13,244 bases of DNA, from assembly GCA_039933775.1 (NCBI GenBank), contig JBDTNK010000053.1, forward strand, positions 1 through 13,244, in the 5' to 3' direction. A program made the translations under genes and the position numbers. Within the stretch, counting starts at the first letter, position 1; the number at the start of each line of letters is the position of its first letter. The notes below the pieces were generated by a model. That model saw nothing but the letters and a program-made list of their open reading frames with translations. It was not told the origin of the DNA and did not search any database. Shown here piece after piece: positions 1-5,460 of the stretch. The stretch is from JBDTNK01 sp039933775 (GTDB lineage: Bacteria; Chloroflexota; Limnocylindria; QHBO01).

Positions 1-457
1 CCATGAGCGCCAGGCGCCAGGTGGAGGCAAGGAAGAGATTGGCGATCGCGACCGCAAAATCGCCGTGTGGCTGCTCCACCAGCGTCACGTTGCGGAATGC
101 CTCGGCGTCGCGCAGGTAGGCCAGGGCATCCTCGTCACGGCCCGCGTCCTCGGCGAAGCCGGCACGTCCGTAGAGCAGGCGCGCCTGGCCCAGCAGGTCG
201 AGGGCGATGTTCGCCAGCGCGACCTCCTCCTCGAGCTCGGGCGCCTTCGTGCACCACTCGATCAGCCGCTGCGAGGCGACCAGCGCATCGTCGCCGAGCA
301 TGAGGCAGTAGGTCGCCAGGTGCGCGCGGTCGATGCCGGCGGGGACCTCGGTCGAGACGCCCTCGAGCGCGTCGACGAAGCCGGTGCCGAATGCCCAGCG
401 CACGTCACCGCCCAGCTCGGCGAGCGCCTCGTAAGCGGAGGCGTCGGGATCGGTCAC
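1..457 (-). CDS. paaC: Phenylacetyl-CoA epoxidase subunit PaaC, N-terminal part (cut by window edge)
   Basis: Structural, non-catalytic subunit of the PaaABC(D)E multicomponent epoxidase, which forms ring-1,2-epoxyphenylacetyl-CoA; PaaC pairs with PaaA in the ferritin-like core. I translated the 152 residues present. From residue 52 on they follow E. coli PaaC closely: LMLGDDALV, then SQRLIEWC, then APELEEEVALANIALDLLGQ (about 72-91), RDEDALAYLRD and FRNVTLVEQPHGDFA. The start is a GTG at 457-455 overlapping the paaB stop by four bases (GTGA), so translation is probably coupled. With this start the protein has about 43 residues more at the N-terminus than the E. coli protein; a GTG at codon 19 would shorten this. 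The C-terminal part, and any paaD or paaE, lie beyond position 1. Family assignment is secure; the exact start is not. Confidence 0.93.
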   Translation of the reverse strand, partial: MTDPDASAYEALAELGGDVRWAFGTGFVDALEGVSTEVPAGIDRAHLATYCLMLGDDALVASQRLIEWCTKAPELEEEVALANIALDLLGQARLLYGRAGFAEDAGRDEDALAYLRDAEAFRNVTLVEQPHGDFAVAIANLFLASTWRLALM

Positions 458-747
458 ATGTGCCCCACGTCGTCGGGAATCTCGTAGAAGGTCGGGTGTC
501 GGAACGCCTTGTCGGCGCTCGGCTCGAAGAACGACGCGCGCTCGTTTGGGTCCGACGCCGTGATGTGGTCCGAGCGCACGACCCAGATGCTGATCCCCTC
601 GTTGCGGCGGGTGTATACGTCGCGGGCATGGTGCAGCGCCATCTCGTCGTCCGCCGCGTGCAGCGATCCCACGTGCACGTGGTTCAGGCCGCGCTTGGCA
701 CGCACGAAGACCTCGTACATCGGCCAGCCGCCCGCTTCAGCTTCCAT
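454..747 (-). CDS. paaB: Phenylacetyl-CoA epoxidase subunit PaaB
   Basis: Small subunit of the phenylacetyl-CoA epoxidase, which in the family bridges PaaAC units. The product is 97 residues, near the usual 90-100. It shows the family pattern YEVFVRAKRGLNHVHVGSLH (about 11-30), then ALHHARDVYTRRNEG, a SIWVVRSDHI stretch and a C-terminal FRHPTFYEIP. The ATG at 747-745 overlaps the paaA stop in a TGATG junction, and the end overlaps the paaC GTG. An internal ATG at 720 (codon 10) lies exactly where homologues begin, so the first nine residues may not be translated. The gene sits in the middle of the paaABC operon, between the catalytic and structural large subunits. Confidence 0.95.
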   Translation of the reverse strand: MEAEAGGWPMYEVFVRAKRGLNHVHVGSLHAADDEMALHHARDVYTRRNEGISIWVVRSDHITASDPNERASFFEPSADKAFRHPTFYEIPDDVGHM

Positions 748-1724
748 CAGCGCGCCGCGTGCTTCGCCGCGTGCTTCGCCGCTTGTTTCGCCGCGTATGC
801 GGCCGCCGCCTCGCGCACCCACGCGCCCTCCTCGTGCGCCTCGCGACGCCGCCGGATGCGCTCCTCGTTGCACGGTCCGTCGCCGGCCACGACACGCTTG
901 AACTCGTCCCAGTCCGGCGTGCCGAAGTGCCAGTGCCCGGCGGCCTCGTCCCAGCGCAGCTCGGAATCGGGCAGCGTGACGCCCAGCGCCTGGGCCTGCG
1001 GCACGCTCATGTCGACGAAGCGCTGGCGCAGCGTGTCGTTCGTGTCGCGCTTGATGCGCCACGCCATCGACTGCGCCGTGTTCGGCGACTCGTCATCGGG
1101 CGGGCCGAACATCATGAGCGACGGCCACCACCATCGGTCCGTGGCGTCCTGGACCATGGCGCGCTGGGCATCGGTCCCGCTCATGAGGTGCAGCAGCAGC
1201 TCGTAGCCCTGGCGCTGGTGGAACGACTCCTCCTTGCAGATGCGCACCATGGCGCGGCCGTACGGCCCGAACGAGGAGCGGCACAGCGGCACCTGGTTGC
1301 AGATCGCGGCGCCGTCCACGAGCCAGCCGATGACCCCGACATCGGCAAAGCTGAGCGTCGGGTAGTTGAAGATCGAGCTGTACTTCTGCTTGCCGTCGAT
1401 CAGCTTCTGGGTCAGCTCCGAGCGATCGACGCCGAGCGTCTCGGCCGCGGAATAGAGATACAGGCCGTGGCCCGCCTCGTCCTGCACCTTGGCCAGCAGG
1501 ATCGCCTTGCGTCGCAGGCTGGGTGCGCGGGTCAGCCAGTCGCCCTCGGGCTGCATCCCGATGATCTCCGAGTGGGCGTGCTGTGCGACCTGGCGCACGA
1601 GCGTCTTGCGGTAGCCATCGGGCATCCAGTCGGCCGGCTCGATGCGCTGTTCGTGCTCGATCGTGCGCTCAAAATGCGCCTGACGCGCATCGGTCTGTTG
1701 CGTCTGAACCATTCCGCCCCGCAT
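747..1724 (-). CDS. paaA: Phenylacetyl-CoA epoxidase catalytic subunit PaaA
   Basis: Di-iron oxygenase subunit of the epoxidase acting on phenylacetyl-CoA in the cytoplasm. The 325-residue product aligns almost without gaps to E. coli PaaA. All six iron ligands are present at a constant offset of 11: E53, E83, H86, D137, E166 and H169, within HAHSEIIGM, KVQDEAGHGLYLYSAAET, WLVDGA and KEESFHQRQGYE. The start is ambiguous: ATG at 1724, or ATG at 1712 (codon 5), which follows GGGGCGGA too closely for a good Shine-Dalgarno sequence. The C-terminus ends in a low-complexity Ala/Lys/His tail (AAKHAAKHAAR) encoded by 12-bp tandem repeats; the E. coli protein has a shorter tail of similar composition. 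This is the first gene of the leftward operon, transcribed from the promoter shared with paaR. Confidence 0.97.
   Translation of the reverse strand: MRGGMVQTQQTDARQAHFERTIEHEQRIEPADWMPDGYRKTLVRQVAQHAHSEIIGMQPEGDWLTRAPSLRRKAILLAKVQDEAGHGLYLYSAAETLGVDRSELTQKLIDGKQKYSSIFNYPTLSFADVGVIGWLVDGAAICNQVPLCRSSFGPYGRAMVRICKEESFHQRQGYELLLHLMSGTDAQRAMVQDATDRWWWPSLMMFGPPDDESPNTAQSMAWRIKRDTNDTLRQRFVDMSVPQAQALGVTLPDSELRWDEAAGHWHFGTPDWDEFKRVVAGDGPCNEERIRRRREAHEEGAWVREAAAAYAAKQAAKHAAKHAAR
757..804. repeat. 12-bp tandem repeat inside the 3' end of paaA
   Basis: Four consecutive 12-bp units on the plus strand: GCGTGCTTCGCC twice without change (757-768, 769-780), then GCTTGTTTCGCC (781-792) and GCGTATGCGGCC (793-804). 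They encode the repeating Ala-Ala-Lys-His C-terminal tail of PaaA. The unit length keeps the frame, so copy-number change would only alter tail length. Confidence 0.8.
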
Positions 1725-1726
1725 TT

Positions 1727-1744
1727 ACTGAACGATCGTTCGGT
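1727..1744. promoter_or_regulatory. PaaR operator in the paaA/paaR divergent promoter
   Basis: ACTGAACGATCGTTCGGT is an 18-bp palindrome with one mismatched pair; its centre GAACGATCGTTC (1730-1741) is perfect. As I recall it, the Thermus thermophilus PaaR site is CNAACGNNCGTTNG; positions 1729-1742 fit it with only the first base different (T for C). The site overlaps the paaA -10 box, abuts the paaR -10 box and covers the likely paaA transcription start. A bound repressor would therefore block both directions. In Thermus, phenylacetyl-CoA releases the repressor; the same is inferred here. Confidence 0.8.
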
Positions 1745-1748
1745 TATA
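1743..1748 (-). promoter_or_regulatory. -10 box of the paaABC operon
   Basis: TATAAC on the minus strand, about 18 bases before the paaA ATG at 1724. A start about seven bases downstream would fall inside the operator palindrome and leave a leader of about 12 bases to that ATG, or 24 bases to the ATG at 1712. It overlaps the paaR -10 on the other strand. No convincing -35 was seen. Confidence 0.5.
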
Positions 1749-1750
1749 GT
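1745..1750 (+). promoter_or_regulatory. -10 box of paaR, leaderless type
   Basis: TATAGT followed by exactly seven bases and the paaR ATG at 1758. Transcription would begin at or next to the start codon, giving a leaderless mRNA, and no Shine-Dalgarno sequence is present. A weak -35-like TTTACT lies at 1724-1729. The operator fills the space between these elements. Confidence 0.65.
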
Positions 1751-1757
1751 GTGCCCG

Positions 1758-2387
1758 ATGACGCTGCTCCAGGTCAACCCCGCGGCTGCCCTGCCCGCGC
1801 GCCGGCGCGGGCGACCCGGCTATGACCGGGAACGCCTCCTGGAGGTCGCCGCGCGCACCTTCAACGAGCGCGGCTACGACGCGACGAGCATGGAGGATCT
1901 CTCCGCCGCGCTGGGGATCAGCAAGTCGGCCATCTACCACCACGTCCGCTCCAAGGAGCAGATCCTGCGGCTCGCCGCGGATCGTGCGCTCGATGGGCTC
2001 GTCGCGGTCACCCGCGAGCCGGCGGCGCGGCAGGGCCCGGCGGTCGACCGCCTGCGCCACGTGGTGCGGCGCAGCGTCGAGGTGCTCCTTGCCGAGCTGC
2101 CGTACGTGACGCTGCTGCTGCGCCTGCGCGGCAACACCGATATCGAGCGTGCCGCGCTGGCCCGGCGGCGCGCCTTCGACCGATTCGTGGCTGGACTCGT
2201 GGCCGCCGCTGAGGCGGAGGGCGCCGTGCGGCCCGAGATCGATCCCGCGCTGGCTGGCCGGCTGCTCTTCGGCATGATCAACTCGATCAGCGAGTGGTAC
2301 CGGCCCGGGACTGGCGACGACGCCGCGCTGGCCGATACCCTTGTGCATCTCTGCTTCGACGGCCTCACGAGGAGCTCACCCGCATGA
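1758..2387 (+). CDS. paaR: TetR-family repressor of the phenylacetate genes (PaaR-like)
   Basis: A 209-residue TetR-family regulator. After a basic N-terminal stretch (PARRRGRPGYDRERLLEVAA) comes the TetR helix-turn-helix at about residues 30-70, with recognition region TSMEDLSAALGISKSAIYHH and the usual KEQIL after it. The C-terminal ligand domain is typical in length but gives no ligand by itself. The function comes from context: it is divergent from paaABC, overlaps paaZ by four bases (ATGA), and its promoter carries a palindrome like the Thermus PaaR site. Expected role: represses both arms, including itself, until phenylacetyl-CoA accumulates. The start at 1758 is chosen because a -10 box lies seven bases upstream and the reading frame further up is antisense to paaA. 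Family is certain; the PaaR assignment is likely. Confidence 0.88.
   Translation: MTLLQVNPAAALPARRRGRPGYDRERLLEVAARTFNERGYDATSMEDLSAALGISKSAIYHHVRSKEQILRLAADRALDGLVAVTREPAARQGPAVDRLRHVVRRSVEVLLAELPYVTLLLRLRGNTDIERAALARRRAFDRFVAGLVAAAEAEGAVRPEIDPALAGRLLFGMINSISEWYRPGTGDDAALADTLVHLCFDGLTRSSPA
2369..2374 (+). promoter_or_regulatory. Ribosome binding site of paaZ
   Basis: GAGGAG, nine bases before the ATG at 2384, inside the paaR coding sequence. It fixes the paaZ start 30 codons after the first possible in-frame codon and supports reinitiation across the ATGA overlap. Confidence 0.7.
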
Positions 2388-4420
2388 CCCTTGGCGCTGA
2401 ACCACGCCGCGTCGAGAGCTACGCCATGGGACGCTGGATGGTCGGCGGCGACGAGGGCGTCGTCGTCGCCGATGCGGTGACCGGCGATCCGCTGGTCCGC
2501 GTCTCGTCAACCGGGCTCGATCTCGCCGGGATGGTGGCGCACGCGCGCACGGTCGGCGGCCCCGCGCTGCGCGAGCTGACATTCCACGAGCGCGCCGCCA
2601 TGTTGAAGACGCTCGCGCTGCACCTCAACGAGCAGCGCGACGAGCTGTACGAGCTGTGGCTGCGCGCCGGCGACACGCGGCGCGGCGCGATGGTCGACAT
2701 CGACGGCGGGATCGGTGTCCTCTTCTCGTATTCGTCGCGGGGACGGCGGGAGCTGCCGTCGGGCAGGGTCGTGCTCGATGGCGAGGCGGAGCCGCTGGGC
2801 AAGGCGGGTACGTTCCTGGGCCAGCACCTCTACGTCCCACGGCGTGGCGTGGCGGTGCAGATCAATGCCTTCAACTTCCCGGTGTGGGGCATGCTCGAAA
2901 AGCTGGCGCCCGCCTTTTTGGCCGGGCTGCCCACGATCGTCAAGGCCGCCACGCCCACCGGCTACATCGCCGAGGCCGCGGTGCGACACATGCTGAATCT
3001 GCTACCGGAGGGCTCGCTGCAGCTCGTCTCTGGCTCGGCGGATGGCCTGCTCGACCTGCTCGATGGGCAGGACAGCGTGGCCTTCACCGGCTCCGCGTCG
3101 ACCGCCCGCCGGCTGCGGGCGCATCGGTCCATGCTGGAGCATGCAGTGCGCTTCAATGCCGAGCAGGACTCCCTGAACGCCGCGATCCTGGGTCCCGACG
3201 CGGCCCCCGGCAGTCCCGAATTCGACCTTTTCGTGAAATCGCTGGTGACCGAGATGACGGTCAAGGCCGGGCAGCGCTGCACCGCCATTCGACGCGCCTT
3301 CGTGCCATCGGAGCGCATGAACGAGGTGACCGATGCCGTGGCGGCTCGCCTGTCGCGCGTCGTGGTCGGCGACCCGCGCGACGAGTCGGTGACGATGGGC
3401 GCGCTCGCCGCGCGCGAGCAGCGCGAGGAGGTCCGACGCTCCGTCGAGGCGCTGCGCGCGCCGGTCGTGGTGGGCGATATGGGTGACTTCCCGGTGCTGG
3501 GCGCGGATCCCGATCGCGGCGCCTTTCTGCCGCCGCTTCTGCTGCGCGCCGACGATCCGGATCGTCCCGAGCCGCATACCGTCGAGGCCTTTGGTCCGGT
3601 CAGCACGCTGCTTCCCTACCGCGACGCCGACCACGTCGTGGCGCTCGCGGCGCGCGGATCGGGCTCGCTGGTAGCATCGGTCGTGTCGTACGACCGTGGC
3701 TTCGTGCGCGACGTGGTGCTTGGCCTGGGGGCGCATCACGGGCGGATCCTGGTGCTCGATCGCGATGACGCGAAGGAGCAGACGGGGCACGGCGCGGCGC
3801 TCGCGACGCTGGTCCACGGGGGCCCGGGACGCGCCGGCGGCGGCGAGGAGCTGGGCGGCATCCGCGCCGTGCTGCACCAGATGCAGCGGGTCGCGCTGCA
3901 GGGGTCGCCCGATGCTCTCGCGGCTGTGACCGGTTCGTGGGTGCCGGGCGCCGCCGTCGATGACGGCCCGCCGCACCCGTTCCGCAAGCATCTCGAGGAG
4001 CTGCGCATCGGCGACCGGATCGTGGCCGGGCCGCGCACCGTGACCGACGCGGACGTTGCGCAGTTCGCCGCGTTCACCGGCGACACCTTCTACGCGCACA
4101 CCGACGACGAGGCCGCGGCCGCCAATCCCTTCTTCGGGCGTCGCGTGGCGCACGGCTATCTGGTGCTGGCCTTCGCGGCGGGGCTTTTCGTGGATCCCGC
4201 GCCCGGCCCCGTGCTTGCGAACTACGGCGTCGACGGCCTGCGATTCCTGGCGCCGGTCTTCCCCGGCGACGAGATGACCGTCGCGCTGACCTGCAAACAG
4301 ATCACCCCACGCCCGAACACCGACTACGGCGAGGTGCGCTGGGACGCGGTGATCACGAACGGCGAGGGAACGGTCGTCGCCACCTACGACGTCCTCACCC
4401 TGGTCGCCAGCCAGGAATGA
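2384..4420 (+). CDS. paaZ: Bifunctional oxepin-CoA hydrolase / 3-oxo-5,6-dehydrosuberyl-CoA semialdehyde dehydrogenase PaaZ
   Basis: Opens the oxepin-CoA ring and oxidises the resulting aldehyde to 3-oxo-5,6-dehydrosuberyl-CoA. The 678 residues match E. coli PaaZ (681) in length and domain order. The N-terminal aldehyde dehydrogenase (about 10-525) has INAFNFPVWGMLEKLAP (160-176), the NAD-binding loop FTGSAST (234-240), general base E260 in NAEQDSLN and catalytic C299 in GQRCTAIRR. HGGPGRAGGGEELGG (478-492) is a PaaZ signature. The C-terminal MaoC-type (R)-hydratase domain (about 530-675) carries the D567/H572 pair in GDTFYAHTD and then VAHGY. It overlaps paaR by ATGA and is co-transcribed with it. 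Its last codons lie in a GCCAGCCAGGA sequence that recurs about 530 bp downstream. Both active sites look intact. Confidence 0.96.
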   Translation: MTLGAEPRRVESYAMGRWMVGGDEGVVVADAVTGDPLVRVSSTGLDLAGMVAHARTVGGPALRELTFHERAAMLKTLALHLNEQRDELYELWLRAGDTRRGAMVDIDGGIGVLFSYSSRGRRELPSGRVVLDGEAEPLGKAGTFLGQHLYVPRRGVAVQINAFNFPVWGMLEKLAPAFLAGLPTIVKAATPTGYIAEAAVRHMLNLLPEGSLQLVSGSADGLLDLLDGQDSVAFTGSASTARRLRAHRSMLEHAVRFNAEQDSLNAAILGPDAAPGSPEFDLFVKSLVTEMTVKAGQRCTAIRRAFVPSERMNEVTDAVAARLSRVVVGDPRDESVTMGALAAREQREEVRRSVEALRAPVVVGDMGDFPVLGADPDRGAFLPPLLLRADDPDRPEPHTVEAFGPVSTLLPYRDADHVVALAARGSGSLVASVVSYDRGFVRDVVLGLGAHHGRILVLDRDDAKEQTGHGAALATLVHGGPGRAGGGEELGGIRAVLHQMQRVALQGSPDALAAVTGSWVPGAAVDDGPPHPFRKHLEELRIGDRIVAGPRTVTDADVAQFAAFTGDTFYAHTDDEAAAANPFFGRRVAHGYLVLAFAAGLFVDPAPGPVLANYGVDGLRFLAPVFPGDEMTVALTCKQITPRPNTDYGEVRWDAVITNGEGTVVATYDVLTLVASQE

Positions 4421-4425
4421 CCCTG
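4406..4425. repeat. 20-bp imperfect direct repeat, left copy (paaZ 3' end)
   Basis: GCCAGCCAGGAATGACCCTG spans the last five codons and stop of paaZ. It matches 4938-4957 (GCCAGCCAGGAGTGACCCCG) at 18 of 20 bases in the same orientation. The two copies bracket the repeat-rich block upstream of the zinc-finger gene. Confidence 0.7.
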
Positions 4426-4515
4426 GTCCGCTGCGGATGTGGCGCCGGCGCCGTGCCGGGCGCCGGTGCATGGCGCTGCCTGACCGCTGCCGCTCCCGTC
4501 CCGGCGTCGGCGACT

Positions 4516-4685
4516 TGGCCAGATGCCCACCACCAGGGCCCAGTGCGAGGTTCGAGCCGCGCTGTCCAGCCGCTCCACGCTCAGCTCGCGCGGAGGAGTT
4601 GCCCATCTGACGCTGCCAGCGTGCATCTGGCCAGTTCGCGGCCGTGCGGCTTCGTCCCGTGCGCTTCTGGTGAACATCTGGCCAG
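4516..4685. repeat. Recurring CATCTGGCCAG motif (three copies)
   Basis: CATCTGGCCAG occurs at 4624-4634 and 4675-4685, and its reverse complement (TGGCCAGATG, ten bases) at 4516-4525; a partial copy (CCCATCTGACG) lies near 4605. The inverted copies at 4516 and 4624 could pair over about 100 bases. No function is known to me. Confidence 0.55.
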
Positions 4686-4749
4686 GTCCGATGCTGCCTG
4701 TCCCCGTGGCCGCTTGCAGCGCGCGTGGCCGCCGCGCGGCGAAGCGGGA

Positions 4750-4805
4750 GGCGCCAGCCAGGCTGGCCTCGCTGGCACTGGCCGAGGGCGCCAGCCAGGC
4801 TGGCC
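4750..4805. repeat. Two direct copies of a 19-bp palindrome-bearing repeat
   Basis: GGCGCCAGCCAGGCTGGCC occurs at 4750-4768 and again without change at 4787-4805. Each copy contains a perfect inverted repeat GCCAGCC-A-GGCTGGC, so each can form a seven-pair hairpin. Related shorter forms follow at 4852-4865 (GCCAGCCTGGATGG) and 4902-4916 (GCCAGC-CTC-GCTGGC). Confidence 0.8.
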
Positions 4806-4877
4806 AACCGACGGACGGACGACCCGATCCCGTCACTCCTCCGGCGCCGCGCCAGCCTGGATGGCATGACGACCAAC

Positions 4878-4911
4878 GAACGACCGCTCGTTCGCTATTC
4901 GGCCAGCCTCG
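4878..4911. repeat. Operator-like inverted repeat, copy 1
   Basis: The core CGAACGA-CCGC-TCGTTCG (4877-4894) is a perfect inverted repeat with seven-base arms, shaped like a TetR-family operator. It continues as GCTATTCGGCCAGCCTC and on into a GCCAGC/GCTGGC hairpin. A second copy lies at 5395-5427 on the other side of the UBP gene; the two agree except for one inserted T. The arms use the same GAACGA/TCGTTC words as the paaR operator but with four extra central bases. Confidence 0.75.
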
Positions 4912-4937
4912 CTGGCATCCGTCTTACGGCGGTGCGG

Positions 4938-4957
4938 GCCAGCCAGGAGTGACCCCG
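4938..4957. repeat. 20-bp imperfect direct repeat, right copy
   Basis: GCCAGCCAGGAGTGACCCCG matches the end of paaZ (4406-4425) at 18 of 20 bases. It ends eight bases before the -10 box of the UBP gene. Confidence 0.7.
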
Positions 4958-4964
4958 CACGGTC

Positions 4965-4970
4965 TAGCAT
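4965..4970 (+). promoter_or_regulatory. -10 box of the UBP zinc-finger gene, leaderless type
   Basis: TAGCAT followed by seven bases and ATG at 4978. The same hexamer stands six bases before the sseA ATG at 6717. No Shine-Dalgarno sequence precedes the start. This spacing favours the second of two in-frame ATGs (4969 and 4978), since the first would overlap the -10 box. Confidence 0.6.
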
Positions 4971-4977
4971 GGTCCGC

Positions 4978-5253
4978 ATGACCGATGCGTCCCCGTGCAG
5001 CCACCTCGACCAGATCGCCGACGTCACGCCCAGCGCGTTGGGCTGCGAGGACTGCCTGCGCATCGGCAGCCAATGGGTCCACCTGCGCATGTGCCTGAGC
5101 TGTGGCCACGTCGGCTGCTGCGACGATTCGCCGAACCGGCACGCGACGGCGCACTTCCACGCGACCGGCCACCCGCTCATCGAGTCGCGCGAGCCCGATG
5201 AGAGCTGGCTGTACTGCTACCTCGACGACGTCTTCCTCGAGCCCGCCGCCTGA
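4978..5253 (+). CDS. Small UBP-type zinc-finger protein
   Basis: A 91-residue stand-alone Zn-finger-UBP domain, the fold known from eukaryotic deubiquitinases and HDAC6 and found alone in many bacteria with unknown function. The zinc ligands are visible: C7-S-H9, C23-x2-C26, C39-x2-C42, C47/C48, then H55, H59, H61 and H65 in NRHATAHFHATGHPLI. The C-terminus has the usual aromatic strand ESWLYCYLDDVF. In eukaryotes the domain binds a C-terminal Gly-Gly tail; whether the bacterial form binds a comparable free C-terminus is not established. There is no partner gene: paaZ lies 557 bp upstream and a convergent oxidoreductase gene downstream, and repeats lie on both sides. The start is set by the TAGCAT box; ATG at 4969 would add three residues. 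Confidence 0.88.
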   Translation: MTDASPCSHLDQIADVTPSALGCEDCLRIGSQWVHLRMCLSCGHVGCCDDSPNRHATAHFHATGHPLIESREPDESWLYCYLDDVFLEPAA

Positions 5254-5261
5254 ACCTGGAT

Positions 5262-5309
5262 GGCACCAGCCGGGCTCGCCGGCACCAGCCGGCCTCGCTG
5301 GCACCGGCC
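5262..5309. repeat. 19-bp tandem repeat, 2.5 units
   Basis: GGCACCAGCCGGGCTCGCC (5262-5280), GGCACCAGCCGGCCTCGCT (5281-5299) and a partial GGCACCGGCC (5300-5309). The units share the CCAGCC and GCTGGC words with the repeats upstream of the UBP gene, so both spacers probably carry one repeat family. Confidence 0.75.
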
Positions 5310-5338
5310 AAAGGGCGCCCGACATTCGTCTGTCAGCG

Positions 5339-5360
5339 GTTATATCGCTAGTGATATAAC
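5339..5360. promoter_or_regulatory. AT-rich 22-bp palindrome, operator-like
   Basis: GTTATATC-GCTAGT-GATATAAC: perfect eight-base arms around a six-base centre that is itself palindromic except for one pair. It stands out sharply in GC-rich surroundings. The shape suits a dimeric repressor such as those of the PadR or GntR families, but no such regulator is in the window and neither neighbouring gene starts here. Confidence 0.5.
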
Positions 5361-5394
5361 TGCCAACGCCGCGCGATCCGGCCACGCGACCGAT

Positions 5395-5427
5395 GAACGA
5401 CCGCTCGTTCGCTATCGGCCAGCCTCC
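5395..5427. repeat. Operator-like inverted repeat, copy 2
   Basis: GAACGACCGCTCGTTCGCTA followed by TCGGCCAGCCTC. It is the same as the copy at 4878-4911 except for one missing T, and in the same orientation. It lies between convergent genes, 34 bases from the end of the FAD oxidoreductase gene, so it is not placed to control a neighbour's start. Confidence 0.75.
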
Positions 5428-5460
5428 CTGATACCAGCCAGCCTGAGCGGCGATCGACCC

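Larger units (their letters stand above)
4421..4964. other. Gene-free, repeat-rich spacer between paaZ and the UBP zinc-finger gene
   Basis: About 540 bp with no recognisable protein. Open frames exist on both strands, as expected at this GC, but none resembles a known family, has a good start context or avoids the repeats. The left half (4421-4700) holds GGCGCC-rich sequence and a recurring CATCTGGCCAG motif. The right half (4745-4957) holds GCCAGCC/GGCTGGC palindromes, an operator-like inverted repeat and the right copy of the paaZ-end repeat. The hairpins could end paaZ transcription, but no U-tract follows them. Confidence 0.7.
5254..5460. other. Convergent gene-free spacer with repeats and palindromes
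   Basis: Lies between the 3' ends of the UBP gene and the FAD oxidoreductase gene, where no promoter or operator is expected. It holds a 19-bp tandem repeat, an AT-rich palindrome and the second copy of the operator-like repeat. The GC-rich hairpins may act as a two-way terminator, although there are no U-tracts. Confidence 0.7.

Noticed and set aside
759..1757. Long plus-strand extension in front of paaR (542 codons in all)
   Set aside because: The upstream part is antisense to paaA and has no family signature. The TetR fold begins after the ATG at 1758, which has a well-placed -10 box.
4469..4480. Rho-independent terminator after paaZ
   Set aside because: GGCGCC-rich hairpins can be drawn just after paaZ but none is followed by a U-tract, so no terminator is claimed there.
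3002..4876. 624-codon open frame on the minus strand
   Set aside because: It is antisense to paaZ and the spacer. The product is rich in Arg/His/Gly with no domain, and the plus-strand PaaZ alignment is complete, so it is a high-GC shadow.
4417..4981. Possible small proteins in the spacer before the UBP gene (frames at 4417-4869 and 4523-4981)
   Set aside because: They run through the repeat units, have poor start contexts and no similarity to a known family. The repeats explain the open frames.
4750..5427. CRISPR array
   Set aside because: Repeats are too short, differ in type and are unevenly spaced; there are no unique spacers of constant length and no cas genes.
4878..5427. Insertion sequence or integron cassette around the UBP gene
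   Set aside because: No transposase, integrase or attC-like site is visible and the flanking copies are direct, not terminal inverted repeats. The mobility idea is kept only as a question in the findings.
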